NCBI RefSeq assembly: GCF_029382255.1
Contig: NZ_JARLLG010000004.1
Location: 62,001-126,000, forward strand
DNA length: 64,000 nucleotides
Direction: 5' to 3'
Source of the DNA: Isoptericola croceus
Lineage (GTDB): Bacteria > Actinomycetota > Actinomycetes > Actinomycetales > Cellulomonadaceae
Shown here: piece by piece, positions 8,340 to 16,166 of the stretch
Layout of the letters: each line of letters opens with the position of its first letter
Position numbering within the stretch: the first letter of the stretch is position 1
Program-made: the position numbers and the translations under genes
Notes under the pieces: generated by a model
The model's input: only the letters and a program-made list of their open reading frames with translations
Database searches by the model: none
What the model was told of the DNA's origin: nothing

Positions 8340-9716
8340 ATGACCAGCACCGAGCCCGCGGCGACCCGGGTCGCACCAGCGCTCACGACGCACCCCGGGT
8401 TCGTCCGCGCCCCCGTCTCGGCAGCGACGTACCGCGGCGTCGCCCAGCTCGCCGTCGGCTGGATCTGGTCGCTGACGGCGGGCCTCCTCGCCGTGATCGG
8501 CGTCGTCACGGCGGCCGCGCTCGTCCCCGCGCTCGGCCTCGGGCTCGTCCTGCTGCCACCGATGCTCGCCCTGGCACGGGCGTTCGGCGGCGTCGAGCGC
8601 GCTCGCGTCGCCGCGCAGACCGGCGTCCGCGTGCCGGCGCCGGAACGACGGCGGCCCGCCGGCGGGCGCCGCGGTGCCCGGCTGTGGGCGGCGACCACCG
8701 ATCCCGCCGGCTGGCGGGTGACGGCCTACGCCCTGCTCAGCCTGCTCCTGCAGAGTCTCTACCTGGCGCTTGTCGTCGCGCTGGTCGCGGGGGCCGTCGG
8801 CGGCGGCGCCCTGACCGCCCGGCTCCTGATGACCGACGGGCGCACCTGGACGGCTTCCGCCGCGACTGCCGCTCTCGTCGTCCTCGTCGCGGTCCTCGCC
8901 CTCTGGTTCGCCGCGTTCTGCGCCCAGGCCGGCACCCTGACCGTGGTGCGCCTCGCCCGTGCGCTGCTCGGGCCGTCCGCCGCAGCGGAGGCGTGGGCCG
9001 CCCAGCGCGCCGCCGAGTCCGAGGCGCGTGTCGCCGAGTCGGCCGCGGCGGCGGCGGCGCAGCGGGCCGACGTCCTCACCGAGACCCGCGCCGCCGCCCT
9101 GGAAGCCGCGGACGCCGAGCGCCGCCGCATCGAACGCGACCTGCACGACGGCGCCCAGCAGCGCCTCGTCGCCCTCGGCGTCGCGATGGGCACCGCCCGT
9201 CGAGCCGCCGAGAACGACCCGGCCGCCGCGACCCTCGCCCTCGAGCACGCGCACGGCGAGGTCAAGGAGACCCTCGCCGAGCTGCGTGACCTCGTGCGAG
9301 GCATCCACCCGGCCGTGCTGTCCGACCGTGGCCTCGACGCCGCGCTCTCGGCGCTTGCGGCCCGCAGCCCCGTCCCGGTCCGCGTCGAGGCGTCCGGCCT
9401 CGACGCGGCGGGGACGACGGCGCAGGCCGCCGCCTACTTCGTCGTCGCAGAGGCGCTGACGAACGTCGCCAAGCACGCCGTGGCGACCCGCGCGACCGTT
9501 CGTGCCGCCGTCGTGCCTGTGGGAACCGGAACCGAGACCGGGGCCGTCCTGCGGGTCGAGGTGACCGACGACGGTCACGGCGGAGCCGAGGCCGCTCCGG
9601 GCGGTGGGCTCGCGGGCCTGCGGGGCCGCGTCGCCGCGCTCGACGGCACCTTCGACCTGACCAGCCCGGCCGACGCCGGCACCCGACTGACCGTGGAGCT
9701 CCCGTGCGCATCGTGA
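8340..9716 (+). CDS. NarL-family sensor histidine kinase
   Basis: A 458-residue membrane sensor kinase. Four hydrophobic segments fall within residues ~35-200 (sensor domain of the actinobacterial membrane type). An Ala-rich coiled coil covers ~210-260. The HisKA_3 dimerisation motif ERDLHDGAQQRL has the phospho-acceptor His269. The ATPase has its N box near AEALTNVAKHA and the G1 box VTDDGHGG. ATG 8340 follows TAGTGT (8327-8332) by seven bases, so the message is probably leaderless. The stop overlaps the response-regulator start by 13 bases, so the two are cotranscribed and translationally coupled. Its signal is unknown; the DUF4097 gene downstream suggests an envelope cue. Confidence 0.92.
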   Translation: MTSTEPAATRVAPALTTHPGFVRAPVSAATYRGVAQLAVGWIWSLTAGLLAVIGVVTAAALVPALGLGLVLLPPMLALARAFGGVERARVAAQTGVRVPAPERRRPAGGRRGARLWAATTDPAGWRVTAYALLSLLLQSLYLALVVALVAGAVGGGALTARLLMTDGRTWTASAATAALVVLVAVLALWFAAFCAQAGTLTVVRLARALLGPSAAAEAWAAQRAAESEARVAESAAAAAAQRADVLTETRAAALEAADAERRRIERDLHDGAQQRLVALGVAMGTARRAAENDPAAATLALEHAHGEVKETLAELRDLVRGIHPAVLSDRGLDAALSALAARSPVPVRVEASGLDAAGTTAQAAAYFVVAEALTNVAKHAVATRATVRAAVVPVGTGTETGAVLRVEVTDDGHGGAEAAPGGGLAGLRGRVAALDGTFDLTSPADAGTRLTVELPCAS

Positions 9717-10363
9717 TCGCCGAGGACTCCGTCCTCCTGCTCGACGGCCTCACCCGGTTGCTCCGGGCCGAGGGGCACGACGTGACCGGCCACCGCACCG
9801 CGTTGGAGATGGTCGCCGCCCTGACGACCGCGGGCGCGACGCTGCCGGACCTGCTCGTCACCGACGTGCGCATGCCGCCGTCGCACACCGACGAGGGGCT
9901 GCGGGCCGCCGTGCACCTGCGCAGCCTGCACCCGGGACTGCCGGTGCTGGTGCTCTCGCAGTACGTGGAGCAGCGCTATGCCGCCGAGCTGTTCGCCCGC
10001 GGCACCCGCGGCCTGGGCTACGTGCTCAAGGACCGGGTGGCGGACGTCGACGAGTTCCTCGACGCCGTCGACCGGGTGGCGGGCGGCGGCGCCGTCCTCG
10101 ACCCGGAGGTCGTCTCGCAGGTGCTCGCCCGCTCGCGCCACGACCTCGCCGACCTCACCCCGCGCGAGCGCGAGGTGCTCGCCCTCATGGCCGAGGGGCG
10201 TTCCAACGCCGCGATCGCGGACCGGCTCGTCGTCGGACCCGCCGCCGTGGAGAAGCACGTGACCAACATCCTCACCAAGCTGGGCCTGCCGCCCGACGCG
10301 GACGCGCACCGTCGCGTCATGGCGGTGCTGCGCTGGCTGGACCTGAACGGAGACCTGAGATGA
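9704..10363 (+). CDS. LuxR/NarL-family response regulator
   Basis: A 219-residue regulator. The receiver domain (residues 1-~125) has the acidic pair E7-D8, the phospho-acceptor D54 in LLVTDVRMPP, and Lys in VLKDRV. The C-terminal LuxR helix-turn-helix (~150-210, LTPREREVLALMAEGRSNAAI...) should bind DNA. The start is GTG 9704, inside the end of the kinase gene, and the stop overlaps the next ATG by four bases (ATGA). It is the cognate partner of the kinase just upstream and may autoregulate the operon. Confidence 0.95.
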   Translation: MRIVIAEDSVLLLDGLTRLLRAEGHDVTGHRTALEMVAALTTAGATLPDLLVTDVRMPPSHTDEGLRAAVHLRSLHPGLPVLVLSQYVEQRYAAELFARGTRGLGYVLKDRVADVDEFLDAVDRVAGGGAVLDPEVVSQVLARSRHDLADLTPREREVLALMAEGRSNAAIADRLVVGPAAVEKHVTNILTKLGLPPDADAHRRVMAVLRWLDLNGDLR

Positions 10364-11286
10364 CCACCCCGCCCACCGGCACCGCGCCGGCACCGTACGC
10401 GCCCGGACCCCCGGCCGACCCGCAGCGCAGCCCTGCCGGGCGCGTGCTGCTCACGGGCGGTCTCGTGCTCGCCGCCCTGCTCGTCGCATGGGGGGCGCTG
10501 CACCTGGTCGACTGGGGCCTGTCCTCGACGAGCACCACGCGGGAGGACTACGACGGCGCGGCGGGCCTGGAGCTCGTGGCCGACGGCGACATCGACGTCC
10601 GGGCCGACGACGCCATCACGGGCATCGAGGTGGACGCCGTCGCCCGCCGTGGCCTGGTCGCCCCGCGGTACTCCGTCGAGGAGACCGGCGGCCGCCTGGT
10701 GCTGACGCACCGCTGCCCGTCATGGGCGTGGTTCTCCTGGGTGTGCTCCGGCGAGCTGCGCGCCGTCGTCCCACCACAGACCGCGGTGGTGGCGCGGACG
10801 GGCAACGGGGACGTCTCGGCGTCCGGGCTCGACGCCGACACCGAGCTGCGGTCGTCGAACGGGCAGGTGAGCGCTGGTGTGATCGGGGGTGACCTCGTCG
10901 CCCGGTCGAGCAACGGCGACATCCTGCTGAACGACGTCGCCGGTGGTGTGGACGCACAGACGGCGAACGGCGAGCTGGAGATCGCCCGCGTCGAGGGGCG
11001 GGTCTCGGCGCGGTCGAGCAATGGTGGCGTCGAGGTCTCCGACGTCGGCGGCGGCGTCGTCGCCCGGACGAGCAACGGCACGGTGGAGGTCTCCGGCGCC
11101 GGCGGTGATGTCGAGGCACGGTCGTCGAACGGCAGGGTGACGGTGATCGGTGACGGCGAACCGGTGGCGTTGACGATCGGCACGTCGAACGGCCGCGAGA
11201 CGATCGAGGGACCGACCGACCCCTCCGCCGCGCGGACGGTCGAGATCCGGAGCTCGAACGGGGACGTGGCCTACCTCGTGCCGTGA
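10360..11286 (+). CDS. DUF4097-family membrane-anchored beta-repeat protein
   Basis: The 308-residue protein has a Pro-rich cytoplasmic N-terminus and one membrane helix (~30-48). A long run of short beta-repeats follows, each containing a SSNG or SNG turn (eight or more copies, e.g. ARSSNGDI, ARTSNGTVEV). This is the DUF4097 right-handed beta pattern, often called putative adhesin. It is the last gene of the kinase-regulator operon. Such proteins frequently accompany envelope-stress systems, so it may be a target or modulator of the kinase. No enzyme motif is seen. Confidence 0.85.
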   Translation: MTTPPTGTAPAPYAPGPPADPQRSPAGRVLLTGGLVLAALLVAWGALHLVDWGLSSTSTTREDYDGAAGLELVADGDIDVRADDAITGIEVDAVARRGLVAPRYSVEETGGRLVLTHRCPSWAWFSWVCSGELRAVVPPQTAVVARTGNGDVSASGLDADTELRSSNGQVSAGVIGGDLVARSSNGDILLNDVAGGVDAQTANGELEIARVEGRVSARSSNGGVEVSDVGGGVVARTSNGTVEVSGAGGDVEARSSNGRVTVIGDGEPVALTIGTSNGRETIEGPTDPSAARTVEIRSSNGDVAYLVP

Positions 11287-11300
11287 GCTTCGAACCGGGG

Positions 11301-12809
11301 TCAGAGCGGCGCGATGTGCAGGTCGTAGACCTCGCGCAGCGCGTGCCGGGCGGCGTACCAGCCGCCCATCCCGTGCACGCCGGGCCCGGGCGGCACCGAC
11401 GCCGAGCAGAGGTAGACGCCGCCGGCCTGGCGGTACGGGTTCGGGTGGGCGGTCGGCCGGGCGATCATCCGCCACAGGGTGACCCGGCCGCCCGCGATGT
11501 CGCCGTCGGTCAGGTTGGGGTTGTGCTCGGCCAGCTGCGCGGCCGGGACGCACCGCGAGGTGACGACGACGTCGCGCACCCCCGGCGCGAAGCGTTCGAC
11601 CTGGTCCAGCACGTCGTCCGTGACGTCGCGGGTGGACCCGGCAGGGACGTGCGCGTACGCCCACAGCGGCCGCAGGCCACCGGCCGCTCGGGAGGGGTCG
11701 ACGACGGTCGGGTCGCTGACCAGGCACATCGGCCTCTCCGCGTGGTCTCCCGCCGCGACCGCTGCCTCGGCACGGGCCATCTCGGCGCGTGTGCCGCCCA
11801 CGTGCACGGTGCCCGCCCGCCCGACCTCCGGCTCCGTCCACGGCACCGGTCCGGACAGCACGAGATCGACCTTCGCGGCGGCGTCACCACGCCCGAGCCC
11901 GGTCAGGCCGCGTTGCCGTGACGGTGGGACGTCGTCGCCGATCACGTCCAGCACGGTGCTCGGCGACGTGTCGAACACGTAGGTCGCCGCGTGCGGCAGG
12001 TCGGCGCGGGACCGCACCGGGTGATCGGTGACGACGGTGCCGCCGTGAGCCTCGAGCTCCCTCTGCAGCGCCGCCGTGATCGCGCCCGAGCCGCCGCGCG
12101 GGATCGGCCAGCCCCCCGCGAGCCCGGGGCGCCCGCCCACGCCCCCGGCACCGCCGGTGGACGACGGCGTGGCGTGCGCGAGCATCCCCAGCAGCAGCGC
12201 CGTGCCGGCCGCCCCGAGCGACGGCAGCGGGGCGATGGCGTGCGCGGCGACCCCGGTCAGCAGCGCCGCCGCCTCCTCGGTACGGAACCGCCGCCCCCAC
12301 AGGCCCGTGCCCTGCTCGGCCACCGCGAGCCCGAAGCGGGCGGCCGCGACCAGACCACCACCGTCGGACAGGCTGACCGGCAGCGACCGCTTGTCGCCCA
12401 GGCCGGCTGCGACCACCGCCTGCCAGTGCTCGGCGAAGGGGCCGAGCAGCGACCGCCACGCCGCGCCGTCGGCCCCGAGCCGCTCGGCCGTGCGCTCGAT
12501 GTCCTGGTACGCGATGCCGGCGCGACCGCCCGGCAGCGGCTGGGCGTACGACACCTCGGGTGTCAGCAGCTCGACGCCGTGCGCCGGCAGGTCGAACGCG
12601 CGCAGCACGGGCGAGGCCCACGCCATCGGGTGCACCGCGGAGCAGACGTCGTGCACGATCCCGTCCGCCAGGCCGAGGTCGAGCGTGCGCGACCCTCCGC
12701 CCACGGTCGGCTGCGCCTCCAGCACCGTCACCTCGAGCCCGGCCCGGGCGAGGGTGACGGCTGCGGTGAGCCCGTTCGGACCCGACCCGACCACCACGGC
12801 GTCCAGCAT
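11301..12809 (-). CDS. CrtI-like FAD-dependent phytoene-desaturase-family oxidoreductase
   Basis: The 502-residue flavoprotein starts with the dinucleotide-binding motif VVVGSGPNGLTAAVTLARAG and has the ARAG...EVTVLEA continuation of the phytoene dehydrogenase/amine oxidase family. The C-terminal PGVHGMGGWYAARHAL segment is the usual second FAD contact. No other carotenoid genes are nearby, so calling it a carotenoid enzyme would be a guess; related NAD(P)/FAD oxidoreductases act on many lipids. ATG 12809 follows TAGGCT by six bases, so a leaderless start is likely. It lies 9 bases downstream of the acyltransferase on the same strand. Confidence 0.85.
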   Translation of the reverse strand: MLDAVVVGSGPNGLTAAVTLARAGLEVTVLEAQPTVGGGSRTLDLGLADGIVHDVCSAVHPMAWASPVLRAFDLPAHGVELLTPEVSYAQPLPGGRAGIAYQDIERTAERLGADGAAWRSLLGPFAEHWQAVVAAGLGDKRSLPVSLSDGGGLVAAARFGLAVAEQGTGLWGRRFRTEEAAALLTGVAAHAIAPLPSLGAAGTALLLGMLAHATPSSTGGAGGVGGRPGLAGGWPIPRGGSGAITAALQRELEAHGGTVVTDHPVRSRADLPHAATYVFDTSPSTVLDVIGDDVPPSRQRGLTGLGRGDAAAKVDLVLSGPVPWTEPEVGRAGTVHVGGTRAEMARAEAAVAAGDHAERPMCLVSDPTVVDPSRAAGGLRPLWAYAHVPAGSTRDVTDDVLDQVERFAPGVRDVVVTSRCVPAAQLAEHNPNLTDGDIAGGRVTLWRMIARPTAHPNPYRQAGGVYLCSASVPPGPGVHGMGGWYAARHALREVYDLHIAPL

Positions 12810-12818
12810 GTCGGCAGC

Positions 12819-15020
12819 CTACGGCGCGTCGCCGAGCGCCGCGCGGACAGCGCCTGTCACCTCGGGCGCCAGGGTGCGGGCGAACGTCGCCGTCAGGTGC
12901 CCGTGGTCGAAGTACGCCGTCACGCCGCCGATCACCGGGTGGCAGACCTCGTCGCACATGAGGTGGTCCACGCTGGCCACGGAGACCAGCCCGGTGGTGT
13001 CGGCGCTCGCGGCCCTCGCGAGCGGGTCCGGCTCGAGCGCGGTCTCCGGCGGAGCGCCGCAGGTCTCCGGCGCATAGGCGAACTGCACGAGGCACTCGGG
13101 CACGTTGCGCGGCATCGCCGGGGTGTCGCGCAGCACGAGCACCGGGATCCCGGCATCGGTGAACGCCGCGAGGGTCTCGCGGTAGGCGTCCTGTGCGGCG
13201 GCCTCCTGGTCCTCCTCGGCGACGCCGGCCAGCGGCTGGTGCGTGCGGTCGGAGAGCACCGCCAGGTCGTACCCGCCCGTCACGACGCTGTCCACCGCCC
13301 ACCGGTTCGTGGCGCGGCACGCCTCCGTGACGCCCGCGCCCGGGAGGTCGATCGGCGCGTCCACGGTGTAGCAGACCGACTGCAGGTAGGTGTCGAGCTG
13401 CCAGCCCTCCGTCGCGATCGCGTCCTCGAGCGCCGGGACCCAGTGCCCGGCGTGCGAGTTGCCCACCAGCGCGATCCGCGCCGTCGGCCCCTCGGCCCCG
13501 TCGCCGCCGTAGGTGCAGGTGTTGCGGGTGGTGAACGGGGAGTCGTTCCAGCAGCCGTCGGCGTAGACGACGGGCTTGTCCTGCGCGGCCGCCGTCGGCC
13601 CGAGCAGCGGCCCGGGGTCCTCGCAGGACGCGTCACGCACCACCTCGGCACCGAAGCACGGCTCGGCCTGCACGACGGCGGCGCGCGCCTCGGCCAGGGC
13701 GTCCCGCTCGGCGGCGCTCGCCGACACCCAGACGCCGACGGCGGCACCTGCGACGACCACGACGCACAGCCCGAGCAGCGTGAACGTCGCCCCGAGGCGG
13801 CGGGTGAGTCGGGGATGGAACCGCAGGCGGTCTTCGACGTACCGCTGGGAGAACCAGGACAGGAGCAGGGTCGCGGCGAGGATCGCCAGGAGGTCGGCGG
13901 TGCCGAGGTCGCGGCTCAGGGCGAACGGGGCGATGACGATCAGCGGCCAGTGCCACAGGTACACCGAGTAGGAGGTGTCACCCAGCCACTGGACGGGCCG
14001 CCACCGCAGGGCAGCACCGGGCCCGCCGCCCAGCCGGTCGGCGTCGGCGGTGATGACCAGCAGCGCGCCGACGGTCGGCAGCAGCGCGGTGTACCCCGGG
14101 AACGCGGTGCTGGCGTCGAAGGTCAGCACGGCGACGGCGATCATGACCAGCCCGGACCAGGCGGCGGCGACCCGCAGCCCGGTCAGCGTCCGCGGGGCAC
14201 CGGGCTCGGCGCCGACCTGCCCCGCGGGACCGGGGCCATCGGGTGCTGCGCCACGGGGTGCTCCACCACGGGGCGCCGCTGCACCGGATGCCACCCCGAC
14301 GAGCGCGGTCGCCGGCGCGGTCCGCGCGGCGCGGAACGCCAGGACGGCGGCCAGCAGCCCGCCGAGCCCGAGCTCCCAGAACCGGGTGGTGGACACGAAG
14401 TAGGCGGCGGCCGGCTCGGCCCGCGTCATCCACACCGACCAGCCGAGCGAGGCGACCACGACCGCACCGGTCAGCGCGACCGCCAGTGCCGCCGTCGTGC
14501 GCTCGGAGTCGTGGCGCCGCCGCGCGCGCAGGCCGGCCCAGGCGACCGCAGCGAGCAGCAGCGGCCAGACCACGTAGAACTGCTCCTCGATGGACAGCGA
14601 CCAGTAGTGCTGCACGGGGGAGTGCAGCTCATCAGCGGCCAGGTAGTCCGTCTCGGACCTCGCGAGCGCCCAGTTCTCCACGTAGAGCGCGGAGGCGACG
14701 ACCTCGCGGCCGACCTGCACCAGCGAGGTGGTGGGCAGCCAGACGGCCGCCGCGACGAGGGTGGCCATCAGCACGAGGCTCGCGGCCGGGACGAGCCGGC
14801 GCACCCGCCGGGCCCAGAAGCCGAGCAGGTCGCGGCCGCCACGGATCGGGCGGCGCAGCAGGTGGCTGGTGATGAGGAACCCGGACACCACGAAGAACAC
14901 GTCCACCCCGACGTAGCCGCCGGTGACCGAGGCGGGCCACAGGTGGAAGCCGAGGACGGCGGCGACGGCGACGGCGCGCAGACCCTGGATGTCCGTGCGC
15001 GGTGAGGACGGTGCGGGCAC
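12819..15020 (-). CDS. OafA/YrhL-type membrane acyltransferase with SGNH domain
   Basis: A 733-residue integral membrane protein. The N-terminal acyltransferase-3 domain (~1-390) begins DIQGLRAVAVAAVLGFHLWP, with the catalytic-type His, and has about ten membrane helices. The C-terminal extracytoplasmic SGNH domain (~450-733) has the nucleophile motif LVGNSHAGHW and a terminal catalytic-type Asp-x-x-His pair in SVDHLMCDE. Such proteins O-acetylate surface glycans or peptidoglycan. The start is GTG 15020, three bases past the sir2 stop, with GAGG upstream, which indicates coupling to sir2. Confidence 0.9.
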   Translation of the reverse strand: MPAPSSPRTDIQGLRAVAVAAVLGFHLWPASVTGGYVGVDVFFVVSGFLITSHLLRRPIRGGRDLLGFWARRVRRLVPAASLVLMATLVAAAVWLPTTSLVQVGREVVASALYVENWALARSETDYLAADELHSPVQHYWSLSIEEQFYVVWPLLLAAVAWAGLRARRRHDSERTTAALAVALTGAVVVASLGWSVWMTRAEPAAAYFVSTTRFWELGLGGLLAAVLAFRAARTAPATALVGVASGAAAPRGGAPRGAAPDGPGPAGQVGAEPGAPRTLTGLRVAAAWSGLVMIAVAVLTFDASTAFPGYTALLPTVGALLVITADADRLGGGPGAALRWRPVQWLGDTSYSVYLWHWPLIVIAPFALSRDLGTADLLAILAATLLLSWFSQRYVEDRLRFHPRLTRRLGATFTLLGLCVVVVAGAAVGVWVSASAAERDALAEARAAVVQAEPCFGAEVVRDASCEDPGPLLGPTAAAQDKPVVYADGCWNDSPFTTRNTCTYGGDGAEGPTARIALVGNSHAGHWVPALEDAIATEGWQLDTYLQSVCYTVDAPIDLPGAGVTEACRATNRWAVDSVVTGGYDLAVLSDRTHQPLAGVAEEDQEAAAQDAYRETLAAFTDAGIPVLVLRDTPAMPRNVPECLVQFAYAPETCGAPPETALEPDPLARAASADTTGLVSVASVDHLMCDEVCHPVIGGVTAYFDHGHLTATFARTLAPEVTGAVRAALGDAP

Positions 15021-15023
15021 GCC

Positions 15024-15932
15024 TCAGAGCATCTCACCCAGGGTGACGAGGGTTTCGGTCACGCCGGCGTCGACCTTGACGGTGGCGAGCGGGTCGCCGC
15101 GGGTCTCGCCGCGGTTGACGACGACGATCGGCTGCTCGGCCTTGGCGGCCCGGCGCACGAACCGCAGGCCGCTCATCACGGTCAGGCTCGTGCCTGCGAC
15201 CAACAGGGCGTCGGCGGAGTCGACCAGCTCGTAGGCCTCGGCGACACGGTCTCGCGGCACGTTCTCGCCGAAGTAGACGATCTCCGGTTTGAGCACGCCC
15301 CCGCAGAACTCGCAGTCCGCCGGGCGGAAGTGCGAGGTCTTGGCGATGACCGCGTCCGCGTCCGGGGCGACCTCGATGTCCGCGACGGTGGTGCCGCCGT
15401 CGAGCACGGACTCGACGAATCCCGGGTTGAGGGCGTCGAGGCGCTCGGCCAGGTGGGCGCGGGAGATGGTGCGGCCGCACTGCAGGCAGATCACGCTGTC
15501 GTAGCGTCCGTGCAGGTCGATGACGGTGCGCGAGCCGGCGTCCTCGTGCAGCAGGTCGACGTTCTGGGTGATGACACCGCGCACGATGCCGCGCTGCTCC
15601 AGCTCGGCGAGCACGCGGTGGCCGGCGTTGGGGTGCGTGCGGCGCACGTGCTGCCAGCCGACGTGGTTACGGGCCCAGTAGTGCCGGCGGAACGCGTCGT
15701 CGCCCACGAACTGTTGGAACGTCATCGGGTTGCGTGGCGGCGAGTCGGGGCTGCGGTAGTCCGGGATGCCGGAGTCGGTGGAGATGCCGGCGCCGGTGAG
15801 GACGGTCAGGGTGCGGCCCTCGAGGGCGCGGGCGGCGTCGTCGACGGTGCCGTGGTGGATCACCGCGTCCGGTGGCAGCTCCCACCGGCGTTCTTGGTAC
15901 GTGGGGGCCAGCGGCCGGGCGGCGGGTTGCAC
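15024..15932 (-). CDS. Sir2-family NAD-dependent protein deacylase
   Basis: The 302-residue sirtuin removes acyl groups from lysine using NAD. Visible motifs are the NAD-binding TGAGIS-x3-GIPDYR (from residue 46), the QNVD motif, the catalytic His in DLHGRY, and a zinc site of two Cys pairs (CLQC and CEFC). The C-terminal VAGTSLTV and VVVNRGE segments are typical. GTG at 15932 lies six bases after TACGCT (minus strand, 15939-15944), so a leaderless start is supported. The open frame continues far upstream but that part is a shadow of the pectate lyase gene. It is first in a two-gene unit with the acyltransferase. Confidence 0.93.
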   Translation of the reverse strand: MQPAARPLAPTYQERRWELPPDAVIHHGTVDDAARALEGRTLTVLTGAGISTDSGIPDYRSPDSPPRNPMTFQQFVGDDAFRRHYWARNHVGWQHVRRTHPNAGHRVLAELEQRGIVRGVITQNVDLLHEDAGSRTVIDLHGRYDSVICLQCGRTISRAHLAERLDALNPGFVESVLDGGTTVADIEVAPDADAVIAKTSHFRPADCEFCGGVLKPEIVYFGENVPRDRVAEAYELVDSADALLVAGTSLTVMSGLRFVRRAAKAEQPIVVVNRGETRGDPLATVKVDAGVTETLVTLGEML

Positions 15933-15986
15933 TGTTCGAGCGTACGACGGCGGCGCGGTGGTGGCGCCTCGCGCTGCGTGGTGAGG

Positions 15987-16048
15987 GGTCGGTAGTTCGT
16001 CTCGGGATCGGTAGTTCCGACTACCGATCCCGACACGAACTACCGACC
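15987..16048. repeat. Element B: 29-bp-arm palindrome with repeated word GGTAGTTC
   Basis: Arms 15987-16015 and 16020-16048 are complementary with one mismatch around a 4-base centre. Inside each arm the word CGGTAGTTC occurs twice, 20 bp apart (15990 and 16010). It lies between the divergent sir2 and pectate lyase genes, upstream of both starts, so a terminator role is unlikely. Confidence 0.85.
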
Positions 16049-16075
16049 GCGGCACCGCGGACGGCGGGCAGCCGC

Positions 16076-16121
16076 TTGACCGCGAGGCGGGAATGCGATT
16101 ACCGTACGAGAAACCGGTTTC
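16076..16121 (+). promoter_or_regulatory. Pectate lyase promoter with LacI-type operator
   Basis: TTGACC (16076-16081) and TACCGT (16100-16105) are spaced by 18 bases. The 12-bp perfect palindrome GAAACCGGTTTC covers 16110-16121, where transcription should start. Its CG centre is typical of LacI-family operators of sugar genes. A repressor relieved by a pectin-derived sugar is inference; no lacI gene is in the window. Confidence 0.65.
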
Positions 16122-16166
16122 CCGCACGCTCGATGCCGAGCGGTGCGCATCTCGACGAGGAGATTC

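Noticed and set aside
11991-15005. Plus-strand open frame of ~1000 codons over the oxidoreductase and acyltransferase genes
   Set aside because: The opposite strand carries clear CrtI-like and OafA-like proteins; this frame is low-complexity Arg/Gly/Asp.
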